Origin: Corynebacterium sp. ACRPH | GTDB lineage: Bacteria > Actinomycetota > Actinomycetes > Mycobacteriales > Mycobacteriaceae | Reading direction: 5' to 3' | Assembly: GCF_022347285.1 (NCBI RefSeq) | Contig: NZ_JAKRND010000005.1 | Span: forward strand, 62,001 to 126,000 | DNA: 64,000 nt | In this document: positions 19,228-28,118 of the stretch, piece by piece | How positions within the stretch are numbered: position 1 is the stretch's first letter | Layout of the letters: each line of letters opens with the position of its first letter | Position numbers and translations under genes: made by a program | Notes under the pieces: generated by a model | Database searches by the model: none | Seen by the model: the letters and a program-made list of their open reading frames with translations, nothing else | Told to the model about the DNA's origin: nothing

Positions 19228-20232
19228 TCAGGCCAGCTGCTCTCCCAGCGCGCGGGCGAAGAAATCCTCGGGCACGCCGGGGGCCGTCCAGCCCAGGCGA
19301 TAGCTTTCGCTGTCCAGCAGCGGCTGCGTGATGAGGTTCGACAGGCAGAACAGGGTGGTGGCCGTGGGTGCCGGCGGGTTAGAGTCCCGCACCTGATCGT
19401 TGACGTCCGAGGCCGTGCCATCAGCCACCCAAATCTGGGTGGCGTGAGCGCGCATGGCGGCCTGCTTGGCCGCCACATCCTCTGCGGTGCCATGAATCAC
19501 CAGATCGACCTCCGCAGAGGGCACGGTGGCGATCTCCCCAGCGACAGGCAAGGTCCAGCTTACGGGCACGGCCGCCGGGTCCTCCTCGAGGCCCTGCATC
19601 CCCTCGGCGAACTTTTCTTCCTCCGTCACGCACCACAGCACCTGGCTGGGGGCAAAAACGTCTGCGCCGGAACCTTCCGCACCCGCGCTACTCAGCCGCC
19701 GTACGGCCTCGTGCACAATGCGATGCGCCTGCTTGTGGTCCGGATGTCCGTATCCACCGTCGGCGGAGTACGTCAGAATCACCTCCGGCCGGATACGCTG
19801 AATCTGTTCAATCAGCTGCTCAACCTGTCTATCCAGCAGGTTCTGCGGTGCCTCCGTCTCGCGCGCAAAAGCCCGCGGATGGCGGATGGATTCGCTGCCC
19901 TCCATGCCCGAATCCCGCCAGGCACCGCACCCGCCCAGAAGGTTCGGCCCGTGCTGCACACCCAGCGCACCGAGCGCCCTCTGCAGCTCGGCGATGCGGT
20001 AACCACCGAGCATTCCCGTGCCATGCTCGTACTGCTGGGCGTCCACAAGAGCTTGGTACTTCTCCCCGATCACCTCGCCCTCCTCGCCGAGGGTGCAGGT
20101 GACCACAGAAACGTCGTGGCCCAACCGCCGCGCCTTGGCCAGCGCCAGCCCCGTCCACAGGGTCTCGTCGTCCGGGTGCGCATGCACCGCCATTAAGGTG
20201 ATTTTCTGTGTTTTGGCGGGGGTGCTGGTCAC
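19228..20232 (-). CDS. mshB: Mycothiol biosynthesis deacetylase MshB
   Basis: A 334-residue zinc deacetylase (LmbE-like) that removes acetate from GlcNAc-Ins in mycothiol synthesis. The N-terminal metal and catalytic motif AVHAHPDDETLWTGLAL and the third metal ligand region DGGYGHPDHKQAHRIV are present. Length matches MshB rather than Mca. It begins 3 bp after the lpqW stop, giving a typA-lpqW-mshB operon. Mycothiol is the main thiol in corynebacteria and supports both redox and metal stress resistance. Confidence 0.93.
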   Translation of the reverse strand: MTSTPAKTQKITLMAVHAHPDDETLWTGLALAKARRLGHDVSVVTCTLGEEGEVIGEKYQALVDAQQYEHGTGMLGGYRIAELQRALGALGVQHGPNLLGGCGAWRDSGMEGSESIRHPRAFARETEAPQNLLDRQVEQLIEQIQRIRPEVILTYSADGGYGHPDHKQAHRIVHEAVRRLSSAGAEGSGADVFAPSQVLWCVTEEEKFAEGMQGLEEDPAAVPVSWTLPVAGEIATVPSAEVDLVIHGTAEDVAAKQAAMRAHATQIWVADGTASDVNDQVRDSNPPAPTATTLFCLSNLITQPLLDSESYRLGWTAPGVPEDFFARALGEQLA

Positions 20233-20235
20233 AGG

Positions 20236-22062
20236 TTAATCCTCCTTGAGGGCATTTTCTGCGGCGTTGCGTTTGTTTTCCTCGATGGGGCTCAGGGTCC
20301 ACCGTGGCGCCGAGATCAGTACCGAGCTGCTGTTGTCCAGCGGCCAGTCTTCCAGCCCCGGGGTCGGGCCGTTGAGCCTGTCCGACGTCACCACGGTGAA
20401 ACGGTCGGACAGGATCGGCAGCACCGTGGAGATCTCCGCGATCCGCTCGTCCAGCTTCTCGCGCTCGTCGTTCAGCTCAGCGCGGCCTTCGCTGAGTTTG
20501 TTCAAGCGTTCTTCCAAGTCACGGTCGCAGGTGCCGCTCAGGTTGCCGCCCTTGGGGATGTTGGGGTGTGACGCCCCTTCGTCCCCCCTGTCGCTACCCT
20601 CAGCCGGGTCCTTGGAATCTGCGTCGCCAGACGGCTTCGCGGAGCCTTCCTCTTCGGGAGCGGTGGTGCAACCGTACTGTCCCACATAGTCGAAGGTGGC
20701 CTGCGGGCTGCGTTGCCACGTCACCACGCCATCGACTTCTCCCTGCTCCACAGCCGAACCGAGAATCTCCCCCGCGTTGCCAGTGCGCACGGTGGCGGGA
20801 ATTCCGGCGTGCAGCAGCTGGTCCACGACGGAGCGGGCGGCATCCACCGCCACCTGATCGTCAGTAACTGCGCCGACGACGATGCCGTCTGGGCGCTGGT
20901 CGGACTGCAGGTCACGCGGCATCTCCGCGGCGGTCTTCGGGGCGACGTTCCAGCGCGGGGCCTCTACCTCCGGATCCTGGGAGACGATCCGCGCAATTCT
21001 CTCCGCGTTGATCGCCCCCAGCACCCGGCGGCGGGTTTCCTGGTCAGAGAAGATCGGGCTGGCCTGGTTGAGTTGCAGGTTCAGCTGCACTCCCCGAGCG
21101 GTGTTGCGCATCTGCGTGTAGGGCAGCTGGTTAAGGGCCAGGTCGGTGGTGGCCGAACGGTGCGTCATGTACATCTGGATCTGCTCAGTGCGCATCATCT
21201 GCGCACCTGTGGATTCGTTCGGCACGGCGGTGAAGCGGATGATGTCCGTCTTGGCCGCCTTCGTACCCCAGTAACGGTCGTTGCGCTGCAGTTCCAGCAG
21301 GCCGCGCCCCTCGTCCACGGACTTCACGGAGTACTGCCCCGCAGAAGCGACGGAGCCGCCGTCCATCATCGTGCTGAACCTGCGCCCCTCCGCCCGGTAA
21401 ATGTGGCTGGGCAAAAGGTGCGTGAACAGTCGCTTCCAGGAACTCAGAGGCTTATCGAAGGTGACCTTGAAGCTCTTTTCCTTCTTCTCCGGCTCGATGG
21501 AGGTGATGTGGCGGTACAGCCCCTTCGCCTCCGCGAGGGGCTCGTCCACAATCGCTTTATGCAGGTATTGGAAGTCGGAGATAGTGATGGGCGTGCCATC
21601 GGACCACTGCGCCTCCGGCCGGAGGGTATAGACCACTTCCGTCGGGTGCTCCTGGTCGTTCGGTTTGACCTCGCTGATCAGATCATCGTTGAGGTTCTCC
21701 CCCATCGAGCCATCTGTGTAGACACTCGGCAGAGTCAGGTCGGCAACCGCCGCCACTACCGGGTTCCGGTTGCCCACCAGGTGCGGGTTGAGGTTGCCGG
21801 TGAAGCGATCCACGCCCACCGTGATCTCCCGCAGACTCTCATCAACCGGCTGCGGCTGCTGAGTTTGGGTGGAGGCGGAAGGGTCTTCCACCGTCGGAGC
21901 CTCGCCCGGATTCGCCTGGCAGGCGGCCAGCGTTAAGACGAGTGTCGCCGACGTCAGGGCGGTCGAGGCGGTGGGCGTCACACCCCAAAAACCGCGACGG
22001 CGTGCGCCAGAGGAACGGCGCGCCGACGAGCTAGACAGTGGAAAGAGCGAGAACAAGGTCAA
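20236..22062 (-). CDS. lpqW: LpqW-like ABC substrate-binding family lipoprotein
   Basis: A 608-residue family 5 extracellular solute-binding protein with a long basic N-terminus, a signal helix and the lipobox LTLAACQ (about residues 43-49). SBP_bac_5 features include EVVYTLRPEAQWSDGTPITI. Between typA and mshB this gene matches LpqW of mycobacteria (Rv1166) and corynebacteria, which controls lipomannan and lipoarabinomannan synthesis rather than nutrient import. The absence of ABC permease genes nearby fits that role. Residues ~430-500 hold an acidic, Ser/Gly-rich insert. It starts 2 bp after the typA stop. Confidence 0.85.
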   Translation of the reverse strand: MTLFSLFPLSSSSARRSSGARRRGFWGVTPTASTALTSATLVLTLAACQANPGEAPTVEDPSASTQTQQPQPVDESLREITVGVDRFTGNLNPHLVGNRNPVVAAVADLTLPSVYTDGSMGENLNDDLISEVKPNDQEHPTEVVYTLRPEAQWSDGTPITISDFQYLHKAIVDEPLAEAKGLYRHITSIEPEKKEKSFKVTFDKPLSSWKRLFTHLLPSHIYRAEGRRFSTMMDGGSVASAGQYSVKSVDEGRGLLELQRNDRYWGTKAAKTDIIRFTAVPNESTGAQMMRTEQIQMYMTHRSATTDLALNQLPYTQMRNTARGVQLNLQLNQASPIFSDQETRRRVLGAINAERIARIVSQDPEVEAPRWNVAPKTAAEMPRDLQSDQRPDGIVVGAVTDDQVAVDAARSVVDQLLHAGIPATVRTGNAGEILGSAVEQGEVDGVVTWQRSPQATFDYVGQYGCTTAPEEEGSAKPSGDADSKDPAEGSDRGDEGASHPNIPKGGNLSGTCDRDLEERLNKLSEGRAELNDEREKLDERIAEISTVLPILSDRFTVVTSDRLNGPTPGLEDWPLDNSSSVLISAPRWTLSPIEENKRNAAENALKED

Positions 22063-22064
22063 CT

Positions 22065-23981
22065 TTAGGAGTTGTTATTGCGCTGCTTCTCGCGGGAACG
22101 GGCACGGGCGCGATCGGTAGCGTTCAGGGTCACCTTGCGCACGCGGATGACCTCCGGAGTTACCTCGACGCACTCGTCGAAGCCACAGAACTCCATGGCC
22201 TCTTCCAGGGTCAGGGTGCGGGCCTTGGCCAAGGTCACCGTCGCGTCCGCGGTTGCGGAACGCATGTTGGTCAGCTTCTTTTCCTTGGTGATGTTGATGT
22301 CCATGTCCTCGTCGCGGTTGTTCGCGCCGACGACCATGCCCTCGTAGGCCTCTGCGCCCGGCTCGACGAAGAAGGTTCCGCGGTCGGCCAGCTGGATCAA
22401 CGCGTATGCCGTGATCTGGCCAGAGCGGTCGGCAACCAGAGAGCCCGAAGCGCGACCCTTAATCTCGCCCGCCCAGGGCTCGTAGCCTGCGGAGTAGCTG
22501 TTGGCAATACCGGTGCCACGGGTTTCGGTCATGAACACGGTGCGGAAGCCGATCAGACCACGGGCCGGAACGATGAACTTCATGCGAACCCAGCCGGTGC
22601 CGGTGTTGTCCATGGACTCCATGCGGCCCTTGCGGGCGGCCAGCAGCTGGGTGACGGCGCCGAGGTGCTCCTCCGGGACGTCGATGACCAGGTTTTCGTA
22701 GGGCTCGTAAACCGTACCGTCGATGGTGCGGGTAACCACCTGCGGCTTACCGACGGTCAGCTCGAAACCTTCACGTCGCATGGTTTCCACCAGAACGGAG
22801 AGAGCCATCTCGCCACGGCCCTGAACCTCCCAGGCATCCGGACGTTCGGTGGGCAGCACGCGCAGGGAGACGTTACCGATCAGCTCCTGATCCAGGCGAG
22901 CCTTGACCATACGGGCGGTCAGCTTGTCGCCGCCGCCACGGCCTGCCATCGGAGAGGTGTTCACGCCGATGGTCATGGAGATCGCGGGCTCGTCGACGGT
23001 AATGCGCGGCAGGGCAACCGGGTTCTCGGGATCAGCCAGGGTATCGCCAATCATGATGTCCTCGATGCCGGAGATAGCGGCGATGTCGCCGGCGATCATT
23101 TCCTCGGCCGGCACGCGGGTCACGCCCTCGGTGCGCAGTAGCTCGGCCACCTTGGCGGTCTTGACGTGCTCCTTACCGTCCTCGTCGTAGTGGATCCAGG
23201 CGACCTGCTGGCCCTTACGCAGTCGGCCGGCGTGGATGCGCACCAGGCCAATGCGACCCAGGAAGGAGGAGGAGTCCAGGTTGGTGACGTGCGCCTGCAG
23301 CGGGCCATCCACGTCTGCGGAAGGCTCCGGCAGAACGTCGTAGAGCACGTCGAACAGCGGCTGCAGGTCCTCGGAGTCCGGAACGTTACCGTTACCCGGG
23401 TTCTCGGTGGATGCCTTGCCCTCGCGGCCGGAGGTGTACAGCACAGGAAGGTCCAGCAGCTGCTCGGCGGCCTCTGCAGCCTCGTCGTCCTCCAGGGTGG
23501 AGGCCAGCTCCAGCAGCAGGTCCTGGGACTCTTCAACGACCTCATCGATGCGGGCGTCCGGGCGGTCGGTCTTGTTCACGCAGATGATCACCGGCATCTT
23601 GGCAGCCAGGGCCTTGCCCAGCACGAAACGGGTCTGCGGCAGTGGACCCTCAGAGGCGTCAACAAGAAGAACCACACCGTCCACCATGGACAGGGCGCGC
23701 TCGACCTCACCGCCGAAGTCGGCGTGGCCGGGCGTATCGATCACGTTAATGATCAGGTCGCTACCCTCTTTACCCAGACCCTTGCGGTGGATGGCAGTGT
23801 TCTTCGCCAGGATCGTGATGCCCTTTTCCCGTTCCAGGTCGCCAGAGTCCATCACGCGCTCTTCAACTTCGCCGTGCGAAGAGAAGGCGCCGGACTGGTG
23901 CAGCATGGCGTCGACGAGAGTGGTCTTGCCGTGATCGACGTGCGCGACGATGGCGACATTGCGGAATTCAGTCAAAGACAC
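22065..23981 (-). CDS. typA: Ribosome-associated GTPase TypA/BipA
   Basis: A 638-residue translational GTPase. G1 is AHVDHGKTTLVDAM, G3 is DTPGHADFGGEVERAL, G4 is NKTDRPDA, followed by EF-G-like domains II, III and V and the TypA-specific C-terminal domain (GLIGFRTVFMTETRGTGIAN). BipA acts on the ribosome in 50S assembly and stress adaptation. It is the first gene of the typA-lpqW-mshB operon. The 299-bp upstream region is shared with the divergent secreted-protein gene. Confidence 0.96.
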   Translation of the reverse strand: MSLTEFRNVAIVAHVDHGKTTLVDAMLHQSGAFSSHGEVEERVMDSGDLEREKGITILAKNTAIHRKGLGKEGSDLIINVIDTPGHADFGGEVERALSMVDGVVLLVDASEGPLPQTRFVLGKALAAKMPVIICVNKTDRPDARIDEVVEESQDLLLELASTLEDDEAAEAAEQLLDLPVLYTSGREGKASTENPGNGNVPDSEDLQPLFDVLYDVLPEPSADVDGPLQAHVTNLDSSSFLGRIGLVRIHAGRLRKGQQVAWIHYDEDGKEHVKTAKVAELLRTEGVTRVPAEEMIAGDIAAISGIEDIMIGDTLADPENPVALPRITVDEPAISMTIGVNTSPMAGRGGGDKLTARMVKARLDQELIGNVSLRVLPTERPDAWEVQGRGEMALSVLVETMRREGFELTVGKPQVVTRTIDGTVYEPYENLVIDVPEEHLGAVTQLLAARKGRMESMDNTGTGWVRMKFIVPARGLIGFRTVFMTETRGTGIANSYSAGYEPWAGEIKGRASGSLVADRSGQITAYALIQLADRGTFFVEPGAEAYEGMVVGANNRDEDMDINITKEKKLTNMRSATADATVTLAKARTLTLEEAMEFCGFDECVEVTPEVIRVRKVTLNATDRARARSREKQRNNNS

Positions 23982-24190
23982 AGATCCGAACTTTCCTTTA
24001 CTTGGGTGTTTAGAGTCTAGAGTTCAAGCTAGTTGTGCAGTGTAGGCACTTCAGGGGAACCTTTCACAGCCTACTCCTTTGGTCCTCCACAATAACGCAT
24101 AGGGCGCGAAGAAGTTTTTCCCAAAACCTTGAGAAAAGCTTGCAGACAGGTGTTATTGTTTACAAAAGGTTCCCAGCGAACGTTACTAGC

Positions 24191-24217
24191 GTGACAAATG
24201 TGACAGATGTGACTAGT
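24191..24217. promoter_or_regulatory. Three tandem GTGAC direct repeats
   Basis: GTGACAAAT, GTGACAGAT and GTGACTAGT follow one another without gaps at a 9-bp period, in the 299-bp divergent region between typA and the secreted-protein gene, about 64-90 bp before the latter's start. Direct repeats of GTNAC type are used by the actinobacterial response regulator MtrA, but that assignment is only a suggestion. The rest of the intergenic region shows no other clear feature. Confidence 0.4.
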
Positions 24218-24280
24218 GTTGTTCCCATCTTCTGTTTAAACGCATTTGAGATGACTGAATAAAAACCCGAAAGGTTCACC

Positions 24281-24967
24281 GTGGCTTTCTCTCGACGCTT
24301 GACCCGTGCCGCCGCTGCACTGACCACTGCCTGCGCACTGGCAGTCCCGACCGTGGTGGCTCCTACTACCGCCGGCGCCCAGGTACAGGGCTCCATCGAT
24401 CACCTGGGCCGCCCCGCGCCGCACGTCCTGGATCAGATCGAGGCTTTCGCCAACAATCCGCAGCTGCCGCCGAACGTGAAGGCTTCCCTGAAGAAGCTGG
24501 TCGGCTTCTTCCGTGGCGATGGCAAGCCGGGCGTTGACGTTCCGGAGAACGCCCCGGCGTTCACCCAGTTCGGTTGGCCGACCGTTTCCGGCCAGTGCAT
24601 CGGCGGCAAGAACAAGGCTGTCGGCACCGCAATGGGCGTGCCCGGACCAGCAAAGCTTCCGCTGCCAGGCATCGGCGCTGGCGAGGTCAACTTCGTCTTC
24701 ACCGCAATGGGCACCGGCACGGTAGCTAAGAAGCAGACCACCGCGATGAACGTCCACTGGATCAACATCAACACTGGCAAGATGGGCCGCACCCCGCTGG
24801 GCTACACCGGCATCAATCCGAAGGGTCCGGCCACCGTTAACGGTGTTGCCAAGACTGGCAAGGGCACCGTCATCGCCCTGCTCGAGGGTGGCGTAACCAC
24901 TCACGAGAAGGAGTCCGGCAACTCCAACTGCAACTTCCTGCCGACCGCGGCACTGCTGCAGGTCTAG
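24281..24967 (+). CDS. Secreted protein of unknown function
   Basis: A 228-residue protein with a Sec signal peptide (basic SRRLTRAAAAL, hydrophobic core ALAVPTVVAPTTAG, cleavage near GAQ, residues ~30-33). The mature part is small, basic and Gly-rich, with two cysteines that could pair (SGQCIGG and SNCNFLP). It starts at GTG preceded by GAAAGG and ends before a strong terminator. Similar proteins occur next to typA in corynebacteria, but I know no function. Confidence 0.75.
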   Translation: MAFSRRLTRAAAALTTACALAVPTVVAPTTAGAQVQGSIDHLGRPAPHVLDQIEAFANNPQLPPNVKASLKKLVGFFRGDGKPGVDVPENAPAFTQFGWPTVSGQCIGGKNKAVGTAMGVPGPAKLPLPGIGAGEVNFVFTAMGTGTVAKKQTTAMNVHWININTGKMGRTPLGYTGINPKGPATVNGVAKTGKGTVIALLEGGVTTHEKESGNSNCNFLPTAALLQV

Positions 24968-25007
24968 TAGCTTTCGCCTAGACACTCCAGAGCCTTCAAG
25001 CCCCCTC

Positions 25008-25034
25008 GGCCGCGCATATCTGCGCGGCCTTTTT
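25008..25034 (+). terminator. Rho-independent terminator
   Basis: GGCCGCGC pairs perfectly with GCGCGGCC around a short ATATCT loop and is followed by TTTTT. It lies 41 bp after the stop codon of the secreted-protein gene. Confidence 0.85.
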
Positions 25035-25119
25035 CATATCCGCATTCACTACCTACACCTCGCTCTCCCCACACCCCCTCTGGACCCGCCCGCACTACTC
25101 ACCGCAACCGCTCAGAACC

Positions 25120-25740
25120 ATGGCCGATCTGCATAAAGTAAAGCAAGAAACCTTCGACCTCGCCCGCGCGATCAACATCGACCCGAAGGGCTTCGAGCGC
25201 GCCGTAGACGCCTACGAGCTCTCCCCCAACCAGCCCGCCACTGTGCAGTCTGGCACTGCCCACCCCAACCCAGTGCTTTACATGCGCCGCCCCACTCCCG
25301 GCCACCCGCGTTTTCACTACCTCGAATCCTGGCTAGTCCCCCACCTGGACATTCGCCTCAATAAGTTCCACTTCTTCGACGGTATCGAGCCCACGCAGGA
25401 TCTCTATATAGACATAGCCTTTATCGAGATTGATGACGCCACCACCCCACCAACCTGGCGCACCCGCGACATTTACGTGGATGTGGTGACGCACCTCCCG
25501 GAGGCTCCCTCCCCAGAACAATCTCAGTCGAGCTCTAGCTACGTCCCGGGCACATCTTCAAAGACGAAAGTCCAGGTACTGGACCTGGACGAGTTGGGCG
25601 AAGCACTCCTGGCGGGTTACATCACCGCCGACGAAGCCCGCAGAGCGCTGGATTCCACGCAGCGACTGCTGGATGGGCTGCACGAGCACGGCAGCGTGGC
25701 CGATTGGCTGGCCACCCAGGGCGTGCGTTTGGGTTACTAG
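25120..25740 (+). CDS. DUF402 domain-containing protein
   Basis: A 206-residue soluble protein. The central segment LYIDIAFIEIDDATTPPTWR with RDIYVDVVTHLP followed by VLDLDELGEALLAGYITADEA has the DUF402 pattern (acidic pairs in a beta-barrel, then a Leu/Asp linker helix). DUF402 members include RNA-binding and nucleotide phosphatase proteins. A Ser/Pro-rich insert interrupts the domain near residues 130-150. The 380 bp around it contain no other gene. Confidence 0.65.
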   Translation: MADLHKVKQETFDLARAINIDPKGFERAVDAYELSPNQPATVQSGTAHPNPVLYMRRPTPGHPRFHYLESWLVPHLDIRLNKFHFFDGIEPTQDLYIDIAFIEIDDATTPPTWRTRDIYVDVVTHLPEAPSPEQSQSSSSYVPGTSSKTKVQVLDLDELGEALLAGYITADEARRALDSTQRLLDGLHEHGSVADWLATQGVRLGY

Positions 25741-26022
25741 CGCCCTCGACAGCCATGCCATCAGCCCGAAATCGAACACCTTTACTCCTTCTGTCGGGTG
25801 CGGAGGACATAATCGTTATGTTCAGGCAACCCTGAAACTAAAGCTCTGCGAAGCTCTTACACAGCCCCGGACGAATGGCGATTTGAATACGCCATAACCC
25901 GCACTGCATATTGACCACAGATAGCTAGCCACACTAGACTCGGTAGAGGACGCACCTAGGTGCTCCACTTCCGAGGCTCGTGTGAACACCACACGGGCTT
26001 TCGTGCATATTAGGGGGAATCA
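25741..26022. other. Intergenic stretch at the start of a low-GC patch
   Basis: About 280 bp between the DUF402 gene and the DUF3800 gene. It contains the short near-repeats ACACGGGC and no convincing coding frame or terminator. AGGGGGAATCA just before 26023 gives a good ribosome binding site for the DUF3800 gene. Base composition drops relative to the preceding core genes. Confidence 0.4.
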
Positions 26023-26877
26023 ATGCACATCGGATACTTCGACGAATTTGGGCACAACGGCGCATACGTCAATCGATACGATGCACGTTTTAAGACCCAC
26101 CCAGTTTTCGGCATCGGTGGATTCATAATCCCCGCTCAGAATGTCCGACGACTCTCCGGCTCTTTCAAACACCTAAAAGAAACGGGGCTCAGAGAGGAAA
26201 TAGAAGCCAAAGTTAGGGCTAAAGGCAAGAAGGTAGAGCATTGGGAGAAGAAGGGTGCAGCACTACTCACCACCCGCAACGCCCAGAAATACTCTGAACT
26301 GCGCCGCCTTATTAACCGACTTCTCAACATCCTCGACAAGCTAGACGCCCAAGTTGTCTTCTACGGACAGGAGAAACCTCGAGGAACAAACGAAGATACT
26401 GGAGAGTATGAAAAGGATCGGTACGACCATGCTATGAAACAGCTGATCCAGCGTATTGGCTGGAGCCTCCCAAGCGATGAGAATTACCTCCTGATTCTCG
26501 ATAAACAGGGCCCCAGAGAGCGTGCAGAGATTTTCGCGTCTAGCGCTGCTTTCATGTTCACCAATGAGAGCGCGGAAAAGCTCCTCGAACCGCCTCTCGA
26601 GGTGGAAAGTCACCTCTATCAAACTGTGCAGTGCGCAGACTGGCTGTGCGCGCTTCTGGGAAGAATTGCTGCTTATAAGTACGACCCCGATTTTGATGGG
26701 TTCGAGTGGGCGGTGACATACTTCGGAAACCGCCTATCTCACATTTCCAGCAAGCACGCCAAGATCAGAGCCAATGGCGATGGCAAGGACATGTACTCCA
26801 ACCATCTCGGAAGTAAGAGAAAGTGCTTTTCTCATACATCCACGCGGGGTGCAAAAGCCGTCCGGCATGGCGTTTAG
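26023..26877 (+). CDS. DUF3800 domain-containing protein
   Basis: A 284-residue protein. MHIGYFDEFGHNG at the start matches the DUF3800 YxDESG motif (RNase H-like fold with acidic residues), with LLILDKQGPRERAE in the middle and the conserved VQCADWLCALLGR near residue 210. The family is often found in mobile or anti-phage neighbourhoods, but its activity is unproven. The gene is lower in GC and richer in AT-ending codons than its neighbours. The last ~25 residues look poorly conserved and could reflect a local shift at the 3' end. Confidence 0.75.
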   Translation: MHIGYFDEFGHNGAYVNRYDARFKTHPVFGIGGFIIPAQNVRRLSGSFKHLKETGLREEIEAKVRAKGKKVEHWEKKGAALLTTRNAQKYSELRRLINRLLNILDKLDAQVVFYGQEKPRGTNEDTGEYEKDRYDHAMKQLIQRIGWSLPSDENYLLILDKQGPRERAEIFASSAAFMFTNESAEKLLEPPLEVESHLYQTVQCADWLCALLGRIAAYKYDPDFDGFEWAVTYFGNRLSHISSKHAKIRANGDGKDMYSNHLGSKRKCFSHTSTRGAKAVRHGV

Positions 26878-26962
26878 TTCTCCTGGAACTCGAGCCAGGT
26901 ATTACAACGACTCAGTTCAGATCACCGTCTGGTTGGGCGGACTACCGAACTGACAGGCCGTG

Positions 26963-27250
26963 TTACTGCACAGGCCGTTCTACATAATCAGGCCGGTATT
27001 TCTTTAGGTCTTCGCGTAGCACCTTGCCGAAGTAGCTTTCGGGGGAATACAGACTTAGTATCTTGTCGAGCATGTCATCCGCGATGACGACCTCCGTGCC
27101 AGCGCTTGTGAGTACTGCGTCGAAGAGAGCTGCTTCGAATTCTCCTCCCCATGCTGGACTGAATACTTCATCCATGTCTGCGGCAATGAACTGCTGTTCG
27201 TAGCGTTCGAGAAATTCTTCGTAGATTGCTAGAGCAGGGTTTTCGATCAC
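26963..27250 (-). CDS. Small acidic protein, tandem paralogue 3
   Basis: A 95-residue acidic protein, the last of three tandem paralogues. It shares the N-terminal block IYEEFLERYEQQF and the C-terminal block LREDLKKYRPDYVERP with the next copy. It has no signal peptide or membrane segment. It starts at a GTG with AAGGA 8 bp upstream. No known family is recognised. Small size, acidity, tandem copies and divergence in the middle recall immunity proteins, but no toxin gene is seen nearby, so this is speculation. Confidence 0.65.
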   Translation of the reverse strand: MIENPALAIYEEFLERYEQQFIAADMDEVFSPAWGGEFEAALFDAVLTSAGTEVVIADDMLDKILSLYSPESYFGKVLREDLKKYRPDYVERPVQ

Positions 27251-27348
27251 TTTCGTCTTCCTTCGAATTCTCCGGCCATTAGAGTCACCGTTCTAGGACG
27301 CTTCCTCGATACAGCAATTCCCAATAGCATTACTGGCCACTCTTTTTC

Positions 27349-27639
27349 TTACGGCACAGGCCGTTCTACGTAATCAGGTCGGTATTTCTTTAGGTCTTCG
27401 CGTAGCACCTGTCCGAAAAAACTGTCTGGGCTGAAAAGGGAGAGGATCTTATCTAGCATGTCATCAGCGATTTTTACCTCTGAACGCACACTAGTGACTA
27501 CAGCGTTAAAAAGAGTGGTTTCGAATTCGCCACCTAAAGAGGAGAAGAAAACCTCTTCCATGTCGGCAGCGAGAAACTGTTGTTCGTAGCGTTCGAGAAA
27601 CTCTTCGTAAATCTCTAAAATTGGGTCGACCACAGCCAT
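27349..27639 (-). CDS. Small acidic protein, tandem paralogue 2
   Basis: A 96-residue protein closely related to paralogue 3. The two ends are nearly identical, while the middle (residues ~28-50) differs: EEVFFSSLGGEFETTLFNAV against DEVFSPAWGGEFEAALFDAV. It starts at ATG with GGAGA upstream. The intergenic sequence on both sides is also duplicated, showing that whole units of 386 bp were copied. Function unknown. Confidence 0.65.
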   Translation of the reverse strand: MAVVDPILEIYEEFLERYEQQFLAADMEEVFFSSLGGEFETTLFNAVVTSVRSEVKIADDMLDKILSLFSPDSFFGQVLREDLKKYRPDYVERPVP

Positions 27640-27734
27640 AGCCTATCTCCGAATTCTCCGACTATTTGAGACCCCGTTCTCGGAAGCTTCCTCGATACAG
27701 CAATCCCCAATAGCATTACTGGCTACTTATCTTC

Positions 27735-28034
27735 TTACTGCATAGGTCGTTCTACGTAGTCAGGGCGGCATTCCTGCAGATGCTCGCGCAGGATCTCACC
27801 GTTTTCGCTCTGTGGGGAGAATAGAGAAAGAATCTTGTCCAGCATGTCAGGTGCGATAACCACCTCGGTGCCGTCGTTGAATAACACCGCATCCATCAAC
27901 GCATACTCACATTCGCCGCCTAGATCTGCATCGAAAGCATCATCTAAGCCTGCTGCGTAATACTGCTGTTCGTAGCGCTCGAGGAATTCTTCGTAGATGT
28001 CCCGAGCAGGATCTTCAAATACCCCAAATTCCAT
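27735..28034 (-). CDS. Small acidic protein, tandem paralogue 1
   Basis: A 99-residue, most divergent member of the three-gene tandem set and the first to be transcribed. It keeps IYEEFLERYEQQ and RPDYVERP at the two ends, but the middle (AAGLDDAFDADLGGECEYAL) and the LREHLQEC stretch differ. It starts at ATG with GGAGA upstream, 85 bp after the acyl-CoA dehydrogenase stop, so it could be read through from that gene. Function unknown. Confidence 0.62.
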   Translation of the reverse strand: MEFGVFEDPARDIYEEFLERYEQQYYAAGLDDAFDADLGGECEYALMDAVLFNDGTEVVIAPDMLDKILSLFSPQSENGEILREHLQECRPDYVERPMQ

Positions 28035-28118
28035 CGTCTATCTCCAATCCTGCTCGGACCCTTTGTCGCTGCAGCTACATTGCGGGAGCCCTCCCCCCTG
28101 GGAACGGGCTGCGGCCCG

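Larger units (their letters stand above)
26963..28034 (-). repeat. Tandem triplication, 386-bp period
   Basis: Three gene-plus-spacer units follow one another. The stop codons are spaced exactly 386 bp apart (26963, 27349, 27735). The spacers share CTTCCTCGATACAGCAAT and a following CCCAATAGCATTACTGG stretch, so the duplication includes non-coding DNA. Confidence 0.85.

Noticed and set aside
20236-22062. A peptide/nickel ABC importer binding protein
   Set aside because: No permease or ATPase genes nearby; position between typA and mshB identifies the LpqW-type regulator.
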